Below are positions 10,821-23,884 of a stretch of 64,000 nucleotides of DNA, one piece after another; position 1 is the first letter of the stretch, and each line of letters opens with the position of its first letter. Under the pieces are notes generated by a model. The model saw nothing but the letters and a program-made list of their open reading frames with translations, made no database searches and had not been told where the DNA came from. The DNA comes from Henckelia pumila (Eukaryota > Streptophyta > Magnoliopsida > Lamiales > Gesneriaceae), in assembly GCF_033568475.1 (NCBI RefSeq), contig NC_133120.1:82188151-82252150 (forward strand), given 5' to 3'. The position numbers were made by a program, and so were the translations under genes.

Positions 10821-13146
10821 ATGGGTTTGGCTGCAAATGGAGCGGCTCCCTGTGTCTTTTCTCCTCCATTGCCACCATTGATGACTTGCACACGAAGACA
10901 GCTCAATCCCACATGTAATTCACACTCCTCAGTTAACTTTTCTTCCTATCTTATGTCCAAGAATCCTGTTTCTGTCATCAACTGTGCTAAGGTCTCCGCC
11001 GCCTCCACCATGGTGGTCGTGCCGAGCGAAACGGGTGTGGATTTACCTCCGCCTTTGGAGGTGAAGGAGATAGACGCAAAGTGCAGGACATGGGTCTGGA
11101 AAGGATATAACATTAATTACTTGGTATACCCAGAAGCTGATTGTGACAATGCTTCCACGAATCCTCCCCTGCTTCTGGTTCACGGTTTCGGTGCTTCCAT
11201 TGCTCATTGGCGCAGGTAAGTTTTAGATTTTTTTGCTTGAAAAGAAACAACTTTTTCTGTTTTGAGTATCTTTGATTGAGATTTAAGGCCGATTACTATG
11301 AAATTTTACCTGAGAATAGTTTTAATTGGAGTCGGCTAGCGAAGATTATATTAGTCTTTGAAAGAAGTAGATTTCAGAAATTTGATCCTCCCCTAGTCTT
11401 TTTGCTTGCTTGAGTGAAAAGGGCCGTACAACCCGAAGAAGTTAAAAGTGAGGTAGTTTTTGTGAGTTAGTTGATAGTAGTAGTTATAACTTATAAATGT
11501 TGAATACAAATAGGAGGAAGTAATTAGAAATAAATGACTATGCATATTGTTATTCAAACTAATAAGATACTCTCATTTCTTGCCCCAATTCTATCTTCTT
11601 CATCTATTTTCTTAGGAGTCCTCTTGCATCAGGTTGTCAGCTGCAGAGCAGATGAACACTTATGCATGAATCATGGTGTAGGACAGCACGGTGTACCGAG
11701 TCTTTTTCTGTTATGTTGTTTGCTTAATATGCATATGTATAATGGCTCAATATAACTTGGAGTATAATGAAGTAAAGGAGGCAATCATGCAAATATGACT
11801 CCTCATTTTTGGACTTGCCCTGTCATCTTTAGTGGCATTTTCGTGTTAAGGTAGTGTTGGGAGAGAAAATTTTGTTAAGGAAAAGCGACAAGTGATTCCT
11901 AGAAACTCTCCCACACTACATAAATATAACATCATTATAATCGCTATTATTCTGCCATTTCAGGAATATCCCCGTACTTGCTGAAAGTCATATGGTTTAC
12001 TCCATCGATCTCTTAGGTTTTGGTGCTTCGCAAAAGCCAGTTGGTTTTGCTTATTCTATGGAAGTTTGGGCTGAGGTGAATATTTCAACGTAATTTGTGA
12101 CTTTGTATGCGGCTAGTAAGTACTAAACATTAAAAACATATGGACAGTTGATACTAGATTTCTTGGATGAAATTGTTCAAAAGCCAACTGTACTACTGGG
12201 GAACTCGATTGGTAGCCTTGCTTGTGTTATTGCTGCTTCAGGTGTGATGAATTTTCTTATTTTACTGTCTAGTTCTATGTTAGGACTTGGTTTTTACAAT
12301 TTAAGTTCAATTTTACTCGAACAGAGTCTGCTAACTACCTGGTGAAAGGGCTTGTGCTGTTTAACTGTGCTGGTGGTATGAACAACAAGGCGATAGTAGA
12401 TGACTGGAGGATAAAGCTATTCTTTCCTTTGCTTTGGCTTATCGATTTGTTATTGGTACAAAGAGGAATTGCTGCTTCTTTGTTCAATCGAATCAGACAA
12501 AGGTATATTTAGTTGATTGTGTTTTGCGTCGTGTCTGCGTAATAGGAAAACCAATAAACGAATGTTGTTTTTCCCATATGATGCAGCAATAATTTGAGAA
12601 GCATATTGTTGTCTGCCTATGGAAACAAGGAAAACGTGGATGAAGACCTTGTTGAGGTAATTGTTTCTTGTTACCACATCTGTTATCTGCATTTCTGTGG
12701 TTTAGGCACATCCGGTTTTCGAATTTTGAAGAAATTACCCAAGACTTCTTGAAGATGTTTAGATTTATTCCCTATCAACCTTCTTTTTTATTTTATTTTA
12801 GAAATGTGTGTGTGTGTTTCTTAAAAAATGTCAGATTATTCGGAGACCAGCGGAGGATGAAGGAGCTCTGGATGCCTTCATTTCAATCGTGACAGGGCCA
12901 CCGGGACCGAATCCAGTGCAGTTGATGCCGAATATTAGCTTACCTATTTTGGTGCTGTGGGGTGATCTGGATCCTCTGACTCCGATAGACGGACCAGTGG
13001 GGAAATACTTTGCGTCGTTGCCGGCTCGACTACCAAATGTTAATCTGTACTTGTTGGAAGGTGTTGGACATTGCCCTCATGATGATAGGCCTGACTTGGT
13101 CCATGAGAAACTGCTTCCTTGGCTGGCTAATCTTCCATCTTCTTAA
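10821..13146 (+). CDS. CLD1: Chloroplast alpha/beta hydrolase, chlorophyll dephytylase 1-like
   Basis: Six exons: 10821-11215, 11964-12075, 12148-12241, 12325-12502, 12587-12656, 12835-13146; all introns GT..AG, 386 aa. About 80 N-terminal residues are Ser/Pro-rich with few acids, like a chloroplast transit peptide. The hydrolase core shows the oxyanion HGFGAS (about 121), nucleophile elbow GNSIG (Ser189), WGDLDP (Asp about 329) and GVGHC (His about 362): a complete triad. The sequence looks like Arabidopsis At5g38520, CLD1, which removes phytol from chlorophyll in thylakoids during photosystem II turnover. That orthology is from recall of the family. The start is the first ATG; Met21 (ATG at 10881) is an alternative. 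It is convergent with UTP14. Confidence 0.88.
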
Positions 13147-13869
13147 TGCACGAATGTTTTCGGAATCCTATTCTTGATTCAACAACTGTATATATATATA
13201 CATCACATGTTGCATAGGGATGGAATTGTGTATCAATCACGATAACCACCACCAATGTTCTGTTTTCTCAGATTTTTATATACGAAGCTGAAAATAGCCA
13301 AGTATACCTGTAGTAACGAGTGAATGATAAACTTGAATTTTCGAAAGATTATTTCACAAATATCGACTATTTATTGTTGAGTAGCGACTAGCGGACTACA
13401 TCATCTAGCTAGCTCAATAGCAGTCCCACTTCAGTTCCGGTCCCAAAATTATATATCATAACTATTAGCGTTTACAACTTTTAAAAATAAGTGATTATAA
13501 ATTTTTCTTTCACAAAATTGTTAAGAAAATTTTAGGGCGAGTGTTGTTCATTGAGAGTAAATTCTCAATTGACCATAAAAATAGTGTTCCCAGCAACCAG
13601 CTCAGAGTGACCACTGTATTCTTCTCATCATATGGCAATGACGCCAAAATTAACAAAAAAAAGTAGAGTTTGGTTGGCTCACGTAATATTACACACGACG
13701 AGGGGAACAAAAAACTCAGCATTATCCAACATTAAATACCAGGTAACTAAACTAATCTAAGTTGACAGGACCAGTTCAAGGCTCATAGGCCATCTCTTTA
13801 CTCTTACTACACATCAAAAGTAACCTACTCAACACATACAAAATTTAATTTATGTGTCATCTCCTCGTT
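13147..13869. other. Convergent intergenic spacer between CLD1-like and UTP14
   Basis: Must hold both 3' UTRs. About 13468-13545 resembles a decayed member of the Tourist-like MITE family seen intact at 24950 and 59508 (shared AACTTTTAAAAATAAGTGATTA). No gene seen. Confidence 0.5.
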
Positions 13870-16800
13870 TTAGACCTTAGTAGTCTTCTTTTTCACAGGC
13901 ACTTTTTTAGCTTTACCTTTCTTTTGCTTTTGTCCACTGCGAGCATGGTTTTCATCTCTTTCACGAGTATTAATATCCTTAAATTTAATTGGCTTGATGA
14001 TAACACCCGTTTTCTTTACCACCTGTCCATCAACAAATGACAAGCACAAATCGATTTAAAAAGAACACAAGGAATGATGGAAATAAAGTCGAATTTGTTT
14101 AAATTATGAACCTCCGGACGGTTAAGAGCTCCCATAGCAGAAACAGGATTAAATTCTGGTCCAATTGGCATCCGAATACTTTGTTCAAAAACTTCTTTGG
14201 ATGTGTAGGGGTAAGGAAGGGACTGTGTATGTAGCTTCTCAGCCTACAACATAAATTATTCAAAACAAACCGTCAGCTGAAAAAAAAAACATGAAACAAA
14301 TAATACTACGGATAATTAACAGATTATATCATTCAGACAGGGCATGCAAGTTTTTGAGCAACAGATGTATAACCATAAATATGCAAATAATGACCTTTTT
14401 GTCCAACTTCTCTGAGATAATAACATTTTTAAGATATGCATCCTTCCTCTTTTTCAGAGCTTCTTCTCTTTTCTTTCTAGCTGTCTCATGCTCTTCTAGC
14501 ATCCAAGAAGGTAAGCCTTTCTTCCTCTGTATGTCGGTCCACTGACCCCAGCCAGGAAGCAAAATGGGTTTTTCAGGCTCTGGATTTTCCTCATTCAATA
14601 CTTCCGCTTTATCTTTCTCAAAATCTTCTTCGACATCATCACCAGCGAATGCACGTTGTATAAGTTCTGACTGGGATGGAAGTTCATAAACAGACTTAAA
14701 GCCACTAGATAAAATTCCATCCACCATTTCTCCACCACTCTCTGCATCACTGTCGCCATCATCGTCCTGCTAAAATATAATAAGAAAAGAGTTCTCACAC
14801 TAACAATTGGAATGGTGAGGCGTGAGTTTGTGAGAGTAGGAAATACCTCAATCATTGGATCTTTTTCCAAAGGTCTTAAAGATGCTGAAGATTTGCCAAG
14901 ATTGTCATTGCTAACTTGAATTTGGTTATCAGCTGATGATTTTTTAGTCTATTCAGTCATATCATGAATTAGAATCAATGGTGATAAGTTCTTATCTCTA
15001 CAAAGAAACAAAATATAAAAATCAAGCTTACCTTTTTCCACGAGTTTGAAGCAAAGAAAGAAACATCATATGTTATTTTGGGCCCTGGATCTTCAACACT
15101 GGCCTCAGAACTCTGAAATGCAACAAATTGCAGTTTAAATTAATCTTAAGACACAAAATGCGACAAGAACTGCACATAAATATAGCTAGAAAGGGTTTTG
15201 GGATATATAACTGACATTATTATTGAAGCCCAACAATCTCATTAAGCAAATTTGTTCATGACAGACATTAGGATAACAACGTTTGAAAAATAATGAGACT
15301 AAGCAGCATAGGCATAACATTAAGGAAGCTGATATGCACAAGAAGCCATTAACAATCTTTGCGAGCACATATTCTCAGGAATGTCCAAAAATAATTCTGA
15401 AAATAAGTGCATCATGATCCAATGTTTTGGAAATTTAAATACTTTTAACACATTATTAATCCTCATTACAAATACACAAATGAATATTGATTGTTGAGAC
15501 ACAAAGTTTGCAGTTTCACTCTCTGACAAGCTCGACCGAAGATAAAATCAGTGTTTCCAATACAACATGGTAAAAGTTCTTCAACGGTCGAACCAAGATA
15601 AGAAGTAGATCAGTTACCTTAAATGCAGAATCATGATTGATCTCAAATTCTTGGCGGAGTAAACTAGGATCAATGTCTGATAATCTCAGTGAATGATCAT
15701 GTTTTTCATGTTCAACAACCTCATCCTCTCTTTCATCGTCATCATTTTCACTATCACTGTTGGCATAGTAGTTATCTGATTTGACCTTCCTACTAGTCTC
15801 AGAAACTACCATTTTAGGAACACCAAACACCCTCCTTCCACTTGAGACATCCATATCACAACCTCCTAATTCACTTTTATCATCCAATTTCTTTAACGAT
15901 AAGTCATACTCCTTAAGAGCAAGATTTGCTTCTTCATCAGCAGCCTCCTTTCTCTTTTTCAACCCACGCACCTTCACGAAGAAACATCAAACGTTAAAAT
16001 CAGCATCAGTGCATCCCTATGACAGGACAAGAAAATTGAAAAACAGATGCGTCAAAATCACCATGAAAGGTAGAGCAAGCACCCCCGATTGGGGCAATTC
16101 TTCATCCTCGTCTAATAATTTCCGTGTTTTTTCCTGGGCCTTTATCAACAGTTTTGATGTTTTATCCAGATCTGAACCATCTGCCGCATCATCACCGTAA
16201 TCTTCATCACTGCTCTCATCGCTGCTACTACTTTCGTTCATAGAACTCATTTTTCTAGTCAATTCAGCATGTTTATTAAGTTGCTCAGCAAAAGCTACCC
16301 GAGTTCCATCATCTTGGACTTGCAGACCCCGTTTTAAGATGCGAGTTGCCCACCTTGAGCTGTTTTTGTGTTTTAAAGTCATACGTTCCTGCATTAACAG
16401 AAGAGTAATGTAATAACAGATTTTTCTGAAACAAGACTAACCAGACCTAAATTGAAGCCAATGTTAAATAACCATATGTCAACGTATATTTAATCACCTC
16501 AGCTCTTTTAAACTCTTGTTTCATTGCAAGTTCCTTGGTAGCTTCAGGATCCATTTCGATTTCCAGGTCAGCTGCTTTTGTCCTATCTTTTTTCAACAAA
16601 CGGTGATATGTTTTCGACTTAATCTTCTTAATGCGTTTTGCTTTCAGTTCATGGCGGAAAAGAAGACTACGCATTTTAGCAAGCCTATCCTGTTGATCCT
16701 TCATATCTTCAATTGACATCTGCATCATATCATCCCACAAATAATTGCTTTGAGGGATATTCTATTTAATTTGTTCTTACTTGAAAAATAATAATAATAG

Positions 16801-18294
16801 AGGATTGAGCACATATTTGAGGTGAATAATTAGATGACTATAAATCGATATTTCATACTTCGTTCAGTTCCAGAAGCCTTGCACCATCTCTTTTGTGAGC
16901 TTCAACAACCTCATTATGGTTGACCAAGGAAGCAATTTTCTTCTCAAAGTCAGTTCTAGGTTCAAATTCAGAGGCTATTGCTCCTATAGTTGAAAATCCC
17001 AAGTTCAACTCTTCATCAAAATATAAAGTAGGTGCTTCTCTGTTTTTCTTGACTAAAGGATCCCATTTGGTGATATCCTTTTTAGATTGTTCATAAGCAG
17101 CCTTTCGCTCCAATCTTTCTTGATCCGCCTTGGGAATTGTTGTGAGAATGCGAGTTGATTTATTTTCCATCCGACGCAGGTCCTTTCTAAGTTTGCTGAA
17201 ACCCGGCTTATCATGCAGTGGTTCCAAAAGGTCCTGAATGCTGATTAGGCCCTTGCCATCAAGAATATCACTACTAGGATTATACTCAGACTCTGGATAT
17301 GCCTCAGACACAATGAAATTTTTCTTCTTTTTACCTACAAGTGGAAAGAACTATTAGAGTTAGTAAAAAATTGTGAAGTAAAAAAAAGAGTTTGCTACAG
17401 AATTTTAGGGGCTTCCAAACAACAATGTTGAGAAAAAAAATTAGGTTTCAATTGGGTTGTCCACGAGTATTTGCAAAATGAGTCAGAAGGATGTCTTACC
17501 CTTCAATCGAACTTCTACATAACTTAATGGATTTCATATCTTACCAGCAATACAAAATGATTACAAAGTTTATTCGATCTCGACACCCAGATTAGAAAAG
17601 AATCACGTAGAAGATCCTTGAATTTTGGAGGCTATGACACTATAAACCAAAAGGCTATGGCATGCAAGACTGAATAAATTCTTAATTTAGTTAAAAAATA
17701 AGTGCAATAACAAATTAGTAAGGGGTGAGGTAGACCTCTACTAGCGAAAGAATCACTTGGAAGTCCAGTTACTTCTTGTAACATCCTTGCATGTCTTCCA
17801 TCATCTTCAGCTTCCTCACCTTCATCGGATGCAATGTTCTCATCCTAAGAGTCAACGGTAAAAACTAGAGTCAGATAAAAAGTATCTGCACCTGCACTTG
17901 TGTGTGAGTGAGCAACCACGAATGGAAATCAGAGAGATACCTCAAAATCTTCAGGAAGCTCGTACTGATAGTTTTCAATGGGGTCAAACCGCTTGTTCTT
18001 CTTCGATTCCTCCTCTGGAATAGCTTCTTCATACTCATAAACATCATCACCTCTGTCTTTATTAAAAGCTATCTCTTCTTCATCATCCGAAGGGCCGCTC
18101 TTAGGGTGGCAACGATCTAGCTCCTTCTGAAATGCATTGGGCAAACGAGGCCCACGCCAATCCCTCTTCTTATTAGCTTTATCGCTTTTATTCTTACCAA
18201 AGGTCGAACCTTTTCGCTTCTTATTCATAATTTCTCCATCTTTCCTTCGACTACTATGGCTTTCATCCCTGGATTTCCCTTTCTTTTCTGCCAT
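13870..18294 (-). CDS. UTP14: U3 snoRNP-associated protein UTP14
   Basis: Eleven exons, transcribed right to left: 18294-17941, 17844-17736, 17334-16859, 16719-16498, 16388-16062, 15971-15618, 15112-15032, 14948-14847, 14769-14395, 14243-14112, 14022-13870. All phases join and give 894 aa, the usual UTP14 size. UTP14 is a nucleolar SSU-processome component that works with the DHR1 helicase in releasing U3 from pre-18S rRNA. Family marks: basic Lys/Arg-rich N-terminus, acidic patches, the RLAKMRSLLFRHELKAKRIK block, YHRLLKKDR, and the C-terminal GWGQWTD motif followed by a Lys-rich tail. The start MAEKKGK is chosen over an upstream in-frame ATG (18366) that would add a hydrophobic leader out of character for a nucleolar protein. 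Confidence 0.93.
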
Positions 18295-19402
18295 TGATAC
18301 GGTCTGGAAGAGAACTCCAAGTTGTTCATAGATAAGTACAGATACGGCAAAAACAGAAATTGACACAACTAGCTAATAATCTGCAGAAGAATACTAAAAC
18401 TCTAGCATATCATTAAAAAGGTTAAAAAGGTTACAGATAAGAACATCACTCTGGGGTGCAATCGAGTTGGGTCGAACAGCACACTACTCAAGCTCAACTC
18501 GACATATATTTAGTCTGCTCGAAATCTTCAAGCTCAAGCTCGACTCGTGAAAGTATGAGTTGCTCGAGCTCGATCTCGAAAAGCTCGAATTGAACAGAAA
18601 TCTGAATTGGATACAAAATTATTTTAAATAAATTTTCAAAATAAGCTACTACATCTGAAATCTGAATCGTTTGCCTTAAAATTTATATGCATAAATCAAA
18701 ACAGGGGTTTTCCAAAAATTCAGAAAATTGAATTTAGAAATCAATACAAACCCATAAGCAAGAAAAAAATAATAACAATCCAGAAGAAAAAAAATGGTTT
18801 CTGCATCACAATAAGCATAATATCGAACACCATATATGCATACTTGAATCTCGTACGAAAACCGAAATTTCGAACAGAAAAACAAAGGTAGTTGCAAAAC
18901 AACAGTCGAGTGCGAACATTAATAGAAGACATTATGGAAGTTGAAAAACACACAAAAAGGGGAGAAGTCGGCTAAATATTTCAAATATTTTACTAACCAG
19001 AAAGATGAACGGAGAGATCGGTTGTCAGCTGTCGGCGCCTCGATCGGCCGTTGGTGGATGAAATCCAGAGTGGAGAAGGGAGAAAAACACTGGTTGTTGG
19101 GCCGGTTGATCGAAAGCCCTTCAGAATTAGAATTAGGGCTAGTATTTTAAAACTTAAATCAATCAATCAATTAATTAATTAATTAAAATATGTACAAACT
19201 TATATAAATATTAAAGAAAATATAAAATAATAGTATTTAATCTATCGGTTAACCCATTTTAAAATTTTTTAAACCGAATTAACTGATATGATTGATTTTT
19301 TAATGTTAAACTGAATTTTCGAAATAACTGAACCGACTTTTCGAATTCGCTCAGTTCGGTCGGTTAATTCAGATTAACCGAAATATTGTTCACTCATACC
19401 GA
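18295..19402. other. UTP14 upstream region with hAT-like repeat debris
   Basis: 18450-18605 is rich in GCTCGA words (AGCTCGAGCTCGATCTCG), a pattern of degraded plant hAT-type MITEs. About 19240-19397 has GGTTAACC/CGGTTAATT words and an end like GGTATGAGTGAACAATATTTCGG, another hAT-like remnant. The UTP14 promoter and 5' UTR should lie before the first of these. No gene seen. Confidence 0.4.
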
Positions 19403-19410
19403 CAAGTGGC

Positions 19411-19742
19411 AGAATGTGTCAAAATGGGCTAGGTCCATCAGGTCGGTCCGCACGCCATACAAAATAAGTGGGTTGAGTTGGTAATTTTTCAACAGCCTAA
19501 AAGGTGAGCCGCTCCGCCTCGCCTAATGATGGATTGTGATGGGGTGCAGGTTGATTGGCCAAAATCGTCAAATTACACGTAAGTCTATCGGAATGGCCGG
19601 CCCCGCCACGCCACCTAAAATAGGTAGATTGTGTTGGTGTTTTTTTAACCCACCTTAAAAATGGACCGATACAACCCACCTAATGATGGGTCGTGACGAA
19701 TTATAAACCGACCCATTTCATCAGCCCATTTTGACATGTCTA
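19411..19742. mobile_element. hAT-type MITE, 332 bp
   Basis: Inverted ends: left AGAATGTGTCAAAATGGGC, right (reverse complement) TAGACATGTCAAAATGGGC. It is flanked by 8-bp near-identical repeats, CAAGTGGC (19403-19410) and CTAGTGGC (19743-19750), which fits a hAT target duplication. No coding capacity. Confidence 0.7.
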
Positions 19743-21175
19743 CTAGTGGCTATTGGCTTGCGTTACTAATGCCTAATGTTATTGGACCGGTTTTCTCTAA
19801 CTAGACTGATGTGTTACCAATGCCTAATGGTCATCAGTTATTGGACCCATTTCCTCTAATTTGACATGGGCCCAGGCCCAAGAGTTTCAGCATATAAATG
19901 AAGCAATACGGACATATTTAGATGATGTTATTATTTCATTATTATTGTTATTGTTGTGAAAAATATATTTTCATCATATTAATATTAGGAGTTTTTATAG
20001 GCCAGGTTTTCCAATAATAATAATAATAATTCAAACTATATAACGATGTTTATAGCTTGGAAGTTGGATTGGAAGAATTTAAATTCTATTGCTTCGAAGT
20101 GATGCTATCAAATTGTTATTTTTCTTTTTTAAAAAAAAAAAAAAAATCTCAAATGCACTATATGATAACCAAACTCTTTGCTAATTTAAATCATCTAACA
20201 ATGTTATTTTTTAAAAAAAGTAATTAACAATGTTGTAGCTAGCTTGGAAGTTTAAATTATAACTATGAAATTCTTTAATAAAGTTAGCACACTATATATA
20301 GTTTCATTATTGTCATAGGAGCGAACGTCAAAATAAATTATTTTTCGTTTTCAAAAATAAAAAATAAAAAAAATAAATTATTTTTAACAATTGTTTAATT
20401 TTTTATTCACTGTGTCATGTTGTGCAACGTTAGTGTCTTTTAAAAAATGTATAACAAAACACACACAAACTTATTTATACATATACATATATAATGATAA
20501 TATATTTAATACATATATATAATGATAAGAACGGAACAAATATATAAAACTTTATAAATTATATTAATTAAATATAATATTATAATTTACTTTTTTTTTT
20601 TTTTTTCATGTGTAACATTTTTTTTAACATTCAGATTCCGTTGAAATCTGTGAACAAGTTTATGAATGTCTATAAACATGTGTCAAAGTAAATTCACAAA
20701 TTAAAGTCTGTGAAATTTTTTTGCAATTATATGAAATTTTATAAAAGTCAGTAAAAATATATCGATTCCACATAAATCTATTATTTAAAAAAATCATCAA
20801 ATATCTACAATGAGTACACGCTTTTAATTTCTACTGATTTGAATTGATGTGATCTATTTTTAAAATTATTACTGTTGTTGTTGTTATTATTATTATTATT
20901 ATTATAATCTCAAATGTACTAGTGAATTTTCACACATTCGTTGTGTGACGAAAAATTGAGTTTTTTTTATTAAAATTAATTTCAATAAAAATATATAATA
21001 AAGTTATGATAGCAAATAATGAAGGCTTTTTGGGTTAAGAATATTATTAACCACCAGAAGTAGTTAAAATTAAAATTATTTAAAGGATAATGAAATATAT
21101 TAGTTATTTACCACTCTTTAAAATAATTTGAAATTTTAATTTTAAAATAGATAAATATATGAAAATTAAGTTGTC
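19743..21175. other. AT-rich intergenic stretch without a gene
   Basis: Contains a diverged tandem duplication near 19752-19860 (TAATGCCTAATG then TTATTGGACC, twice), poly-A/T runs, an (ATT)n tract near 20885-20905, and a block at 20635-20790 with repeated TGAAATCTGTGAA-like words that may be a decayed MITE. No supported gene. Confidence 0.5.
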
Positions 21176-21720
21176 ATATCAAGAGACCGTACCATTTTCT
21201 TAAAGCCCTTGCTTATATTTTTATATATTATACTTTTGCTAGAGTGAATCGGTATTAGTGTTTGATTTAGAGTGCATATGGATATTGTGATGGAAGAAAT
21301 GTGGAGGATAAATGTATAACCTATTTCTCACGTTTTTTTTTCTTAACCTAATTGAAGGGTGTGGTTAAGTTTTGTTTTTTTTGTATTTTTTTTTTATCAT
21401 ACCAAGAGACCATGCTATGGACGGATTGTTCGGTCCTACCCCATGGGTTTTACCCCATGGGGTAAGTGGCAGCATGTGAGTGGTCTATTCATATGGGGCC
21501 ACATGAATGGACCACTCACATGCTGCCACCTACCCCATGGGGGGTAAAACCCATGGATATGGTCGAACGAACCGCTATGGACCTCTTACATAATAAATAG
21601 GTATAGATAATAATAAATAAATAAATAAATAAATAGGTATGGATACCAAGAGATCATGCCGTTTTTCTAAGGACCTCTTGCTTGATAAATAGGTATGGAT
21701 TATTGAAATACCTATTGTAA
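21176..21720. repeat. Three diverged near-tandem copies, middle one split by a MITE
   Basis: Copies start near 21176, 21397 and 21641, each opening with a variant of ACCAAGAGACCATGC and running to CTCTTGCTTGATAAATAGGTATGG-like sequence. The middle copy is interrupted by the MITE at 21423-21573. A (TAAA)n microsatellite (about 21608-21633) sits between copies two and three. Confidence 0.65.
21423..21573. mobile_element. Foldback MITE, 151 bp, with 9-bp target duplication
   Basis: Almost perfect hairpin: one arm runs through CCATGGGTTTTACCCCATGG and GGCAGCATGTGAGTGG, the other is its reverse complement after a short AT-rich loop. Exact 9-bp repeats GCTATGGAC flank it (21414-21422, 21574-21582). 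The 9-bp duplication suggests the Mutator superfamily. Near-perfect arms suggest a young insertion. Confidence 0.8.
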
Positions 21721-21847
21721 ACATGAAATAACTTTTTTCACACTTAAAGTTCGTTCTTAACTTGTTTAAGCTTGAAAAACTTGAAGCTGACATCCACGTT
21801 TCACGCTTTTTAGATCCTTCCCTGAATCACTTAACCAAATTTCTGAA

Positions 21848-21915
21848 GGTAGTGTTTGAAATTTTGTTAAAAAAAAAGTTTGAAATGCTTCCCGGAACAT
21901 TTTTCAAACACTACC
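21848..21915. mobile_element. Short hairpin MITE remnant, 68 bp
   Basis: Ends GGTAGTGTTTGAAA and TTTCAAACACTACC are inverted copies around a short poly-A core. Flanks share GAA on both sides. Related in its ends to the Tourist-like family at 24950 and 59508 but too small to place firmly. Confidence 0.5.
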
Positions 21916-22464
21916 GAAATCGTCCACCAAACGTACACGAACTGCACGATATCAGAATATTCCTATAATATGGTGTGTTTATAATCTGAAATCTGAAATG
22001 CGGCAAAAGAACCGACGCATTCGGAATTCGACTCTTCATTTGTCCTCCCTCAGATATATTAATGAATGGATTCAAAGTCTCCTCCATTCTCCGACCTTCT
22101 GCCTTCATTCAATTAATTAATTTCTTGAAAAGTTGAACTTTCTTGATTTTTCAAATCTGTTTTTGCTGTTTTTCCATATAAAATGACCCTACCTCATTCC
22201 CTTCACTAGTTCACTGTTCTTTTTTTTTTAAAAATAAAATAAAATAAAATTGCCCAACGCTCCGTTTTGCATTCCCAGTTCATAGTTATACTTTTATTCT
22301 GCTTGCAATACATACTTAACCTATCCGTGGCTTAAGTGTTCTATAATATAATATATATTTGTTTTTTTTTCTTCGTATGATCCGAGTACTTTCCAAGTAT
22401 GTCTGGAAATGTTTGATTTATTGTTCGTGTGTTTACGTAGGTACTAAATACTTAATCACATCAA
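21916..22464. other. Region upstream of the AIG1 pseudogene
   Basis: AT-rich, with an (AAAAT)n tract near 22229-22250. I see no confident TATA box, element or second gene. Confidence 0.4.
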
Positions 22465-23884
22465 ATGGGAGGAAATGCACAGCTTGATGATGGCTGCGAG
22501 TTTTTGGTGCCCCCGAACGAAGTTCTTACTCTAATTCTGGTTGGAAAAACCGGCAATGGGAAGAGTTCGACGGGAAATAGTATCATAGGAAGAAGGCATT
22601 TCAAGTCCAAGTATAGCTCAGCCGGTGCATGTGAGTTGCAGAGTACTAGATAGATTAGAAGATGGGACAATTCTTAATGTGATAGACACGCCAGGTACTT
22701 AAAATTACTAAGATCCATGCTTCAAAATATTATATAGCCATATACGTACGATCAATTTTTAGCGTGTGTTATTGTTTTTAAACCCATATATGATATAACT
22801 GAACCTGCTGGAACTATTTCAACTTCCAGGGTTATTTGATTTTTCTGCTGAAGCTGAATTTATTGGGGAGAAAATTGTTAAATGTATTGATATGGCAAGG
22901 GGTGGCATTCATGCTCTCCTTGTGGTCCTGTCAGCCACGACCCGATTTACCAGAGAAGAAGCAGCCTGTATTAAGAGCTTGAACAAAATATTTGTTGGAA
23001 AGATCAGTGACTACATGATTTTAGTTTTTTCACTGGTGGAGATGGCCTTGTAAGAGACGGAGAGACCCTGGATGGTTACTTGGTTTGTGATTGCCCTGAG
23101 CCTTTGAAGGTTTGAATGACCATTATAAGAATCTGATTTCTTCTATATATATATGTCATGGGTACTTTAAATGTTAATGCTTATGATTTGTTTTTTTGGG
23201 GATTGTGGTATATATAGGAAATCCTCAAAATGTGCGATAATAGGTACATCCTCTTTGATAACGTCACAAAAGATGAATTAAAGAAATTAAATCTGATCAG
23301 CTGAAGCAACTTCTCTTCCTGGTAAACGAAGTTGTGGATAAAAATGGTGGGAAACCATTTACAAATGAGCTTTTTGAGGAACTTAAGGTGAATGACGTAC
23401 GCGTCGTATTTATGTTGTTACATCGATGGATATGGTACTAATTAAGATTGTGTTGGTCTTCGTGAACAGATGGGATCCAAAATTGCTCAGGAGGTGACTG
23501 AAGCGAAGGAGTTGATCTACAAGTCGCATGCTGAGCAGCACAAGATCAGAATAACCGATATGGTAGTGTTTAATTAATTTGTTTCTTTTTTGTCAAAAAC
23601 GTGATTTCCCTAATTTTCTCTGCGCCTAATTTACATTTACTTGTCCATTTAATTGTTTTTAAAGGTCGCGTCGAGTCTCAAAGAGACTGCTGCTCAGCTC
23701 AGACAACAATTGGCCGAAGAAAAAGCCGCTCGGCTGAAGTTAGAAGCAAATATGGAACATGACGTCCGGTGGAAATCAAAAGATAAAATATGAGGTCTGA
23801 GGAAGGATTTAGACAGATCGGGCGGCGGAGACTGAGCAGCTGCGGCACAAAGATGATGTCATAATTCGCTGTGCTATTATGTGA
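22465..23884 (+). pseudogene. AIG1/GIMAP-type GTPase, frame-damaged
   Basis: Plant AIG1 proteins are immune-associated GTPases with a P-loop domain and a C-terminal coiled coil. Exon 1 (22465-22694) encodes the P-loop GKTGNGKSS (residues 27-35), then frame is lost around 22650 before LEDGTILNVIDTPG resumes in another frame. Exon 2 (22830-23109) encodes LFDFSAEAEFIGEKIVKC and shifts at a T-run near 23028. Exon 3 (23218-23397) shifts near 23285 before the DQLKQLLFLVNEVV block. Exon 4 is 23470-23562. Exon 5 (from 23665) has the coiled-coil end with a stop at 23791; another frame continues to C-A-I-M and TGA at 23882. Splice sites are still GT..AG. At least four lesions in about 1.4 kb make a working protein unlikely. 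A truncated 62-aa peptide could still be made. Confidence 0.88.

Noticed and set aside
11534-11755. 73-codon ORF in intron 1 of the CLD1-like gene
   Set aside because: No domain and no splice continuity; intron 1 joins in phase without it.
18295-18366. 24-residue upstream extension of UTP14
   Set aside because: Hydrophobic leader unlike a nucleolar protein; MAEKKGK at 18294 starts the usual basic N-terminus.
21608-21640. Short direct repeats that could suggest a CRISPR-like array
   Set aside because: A simple (TAAA)n microsatellite in a plant genome, with no spacers.
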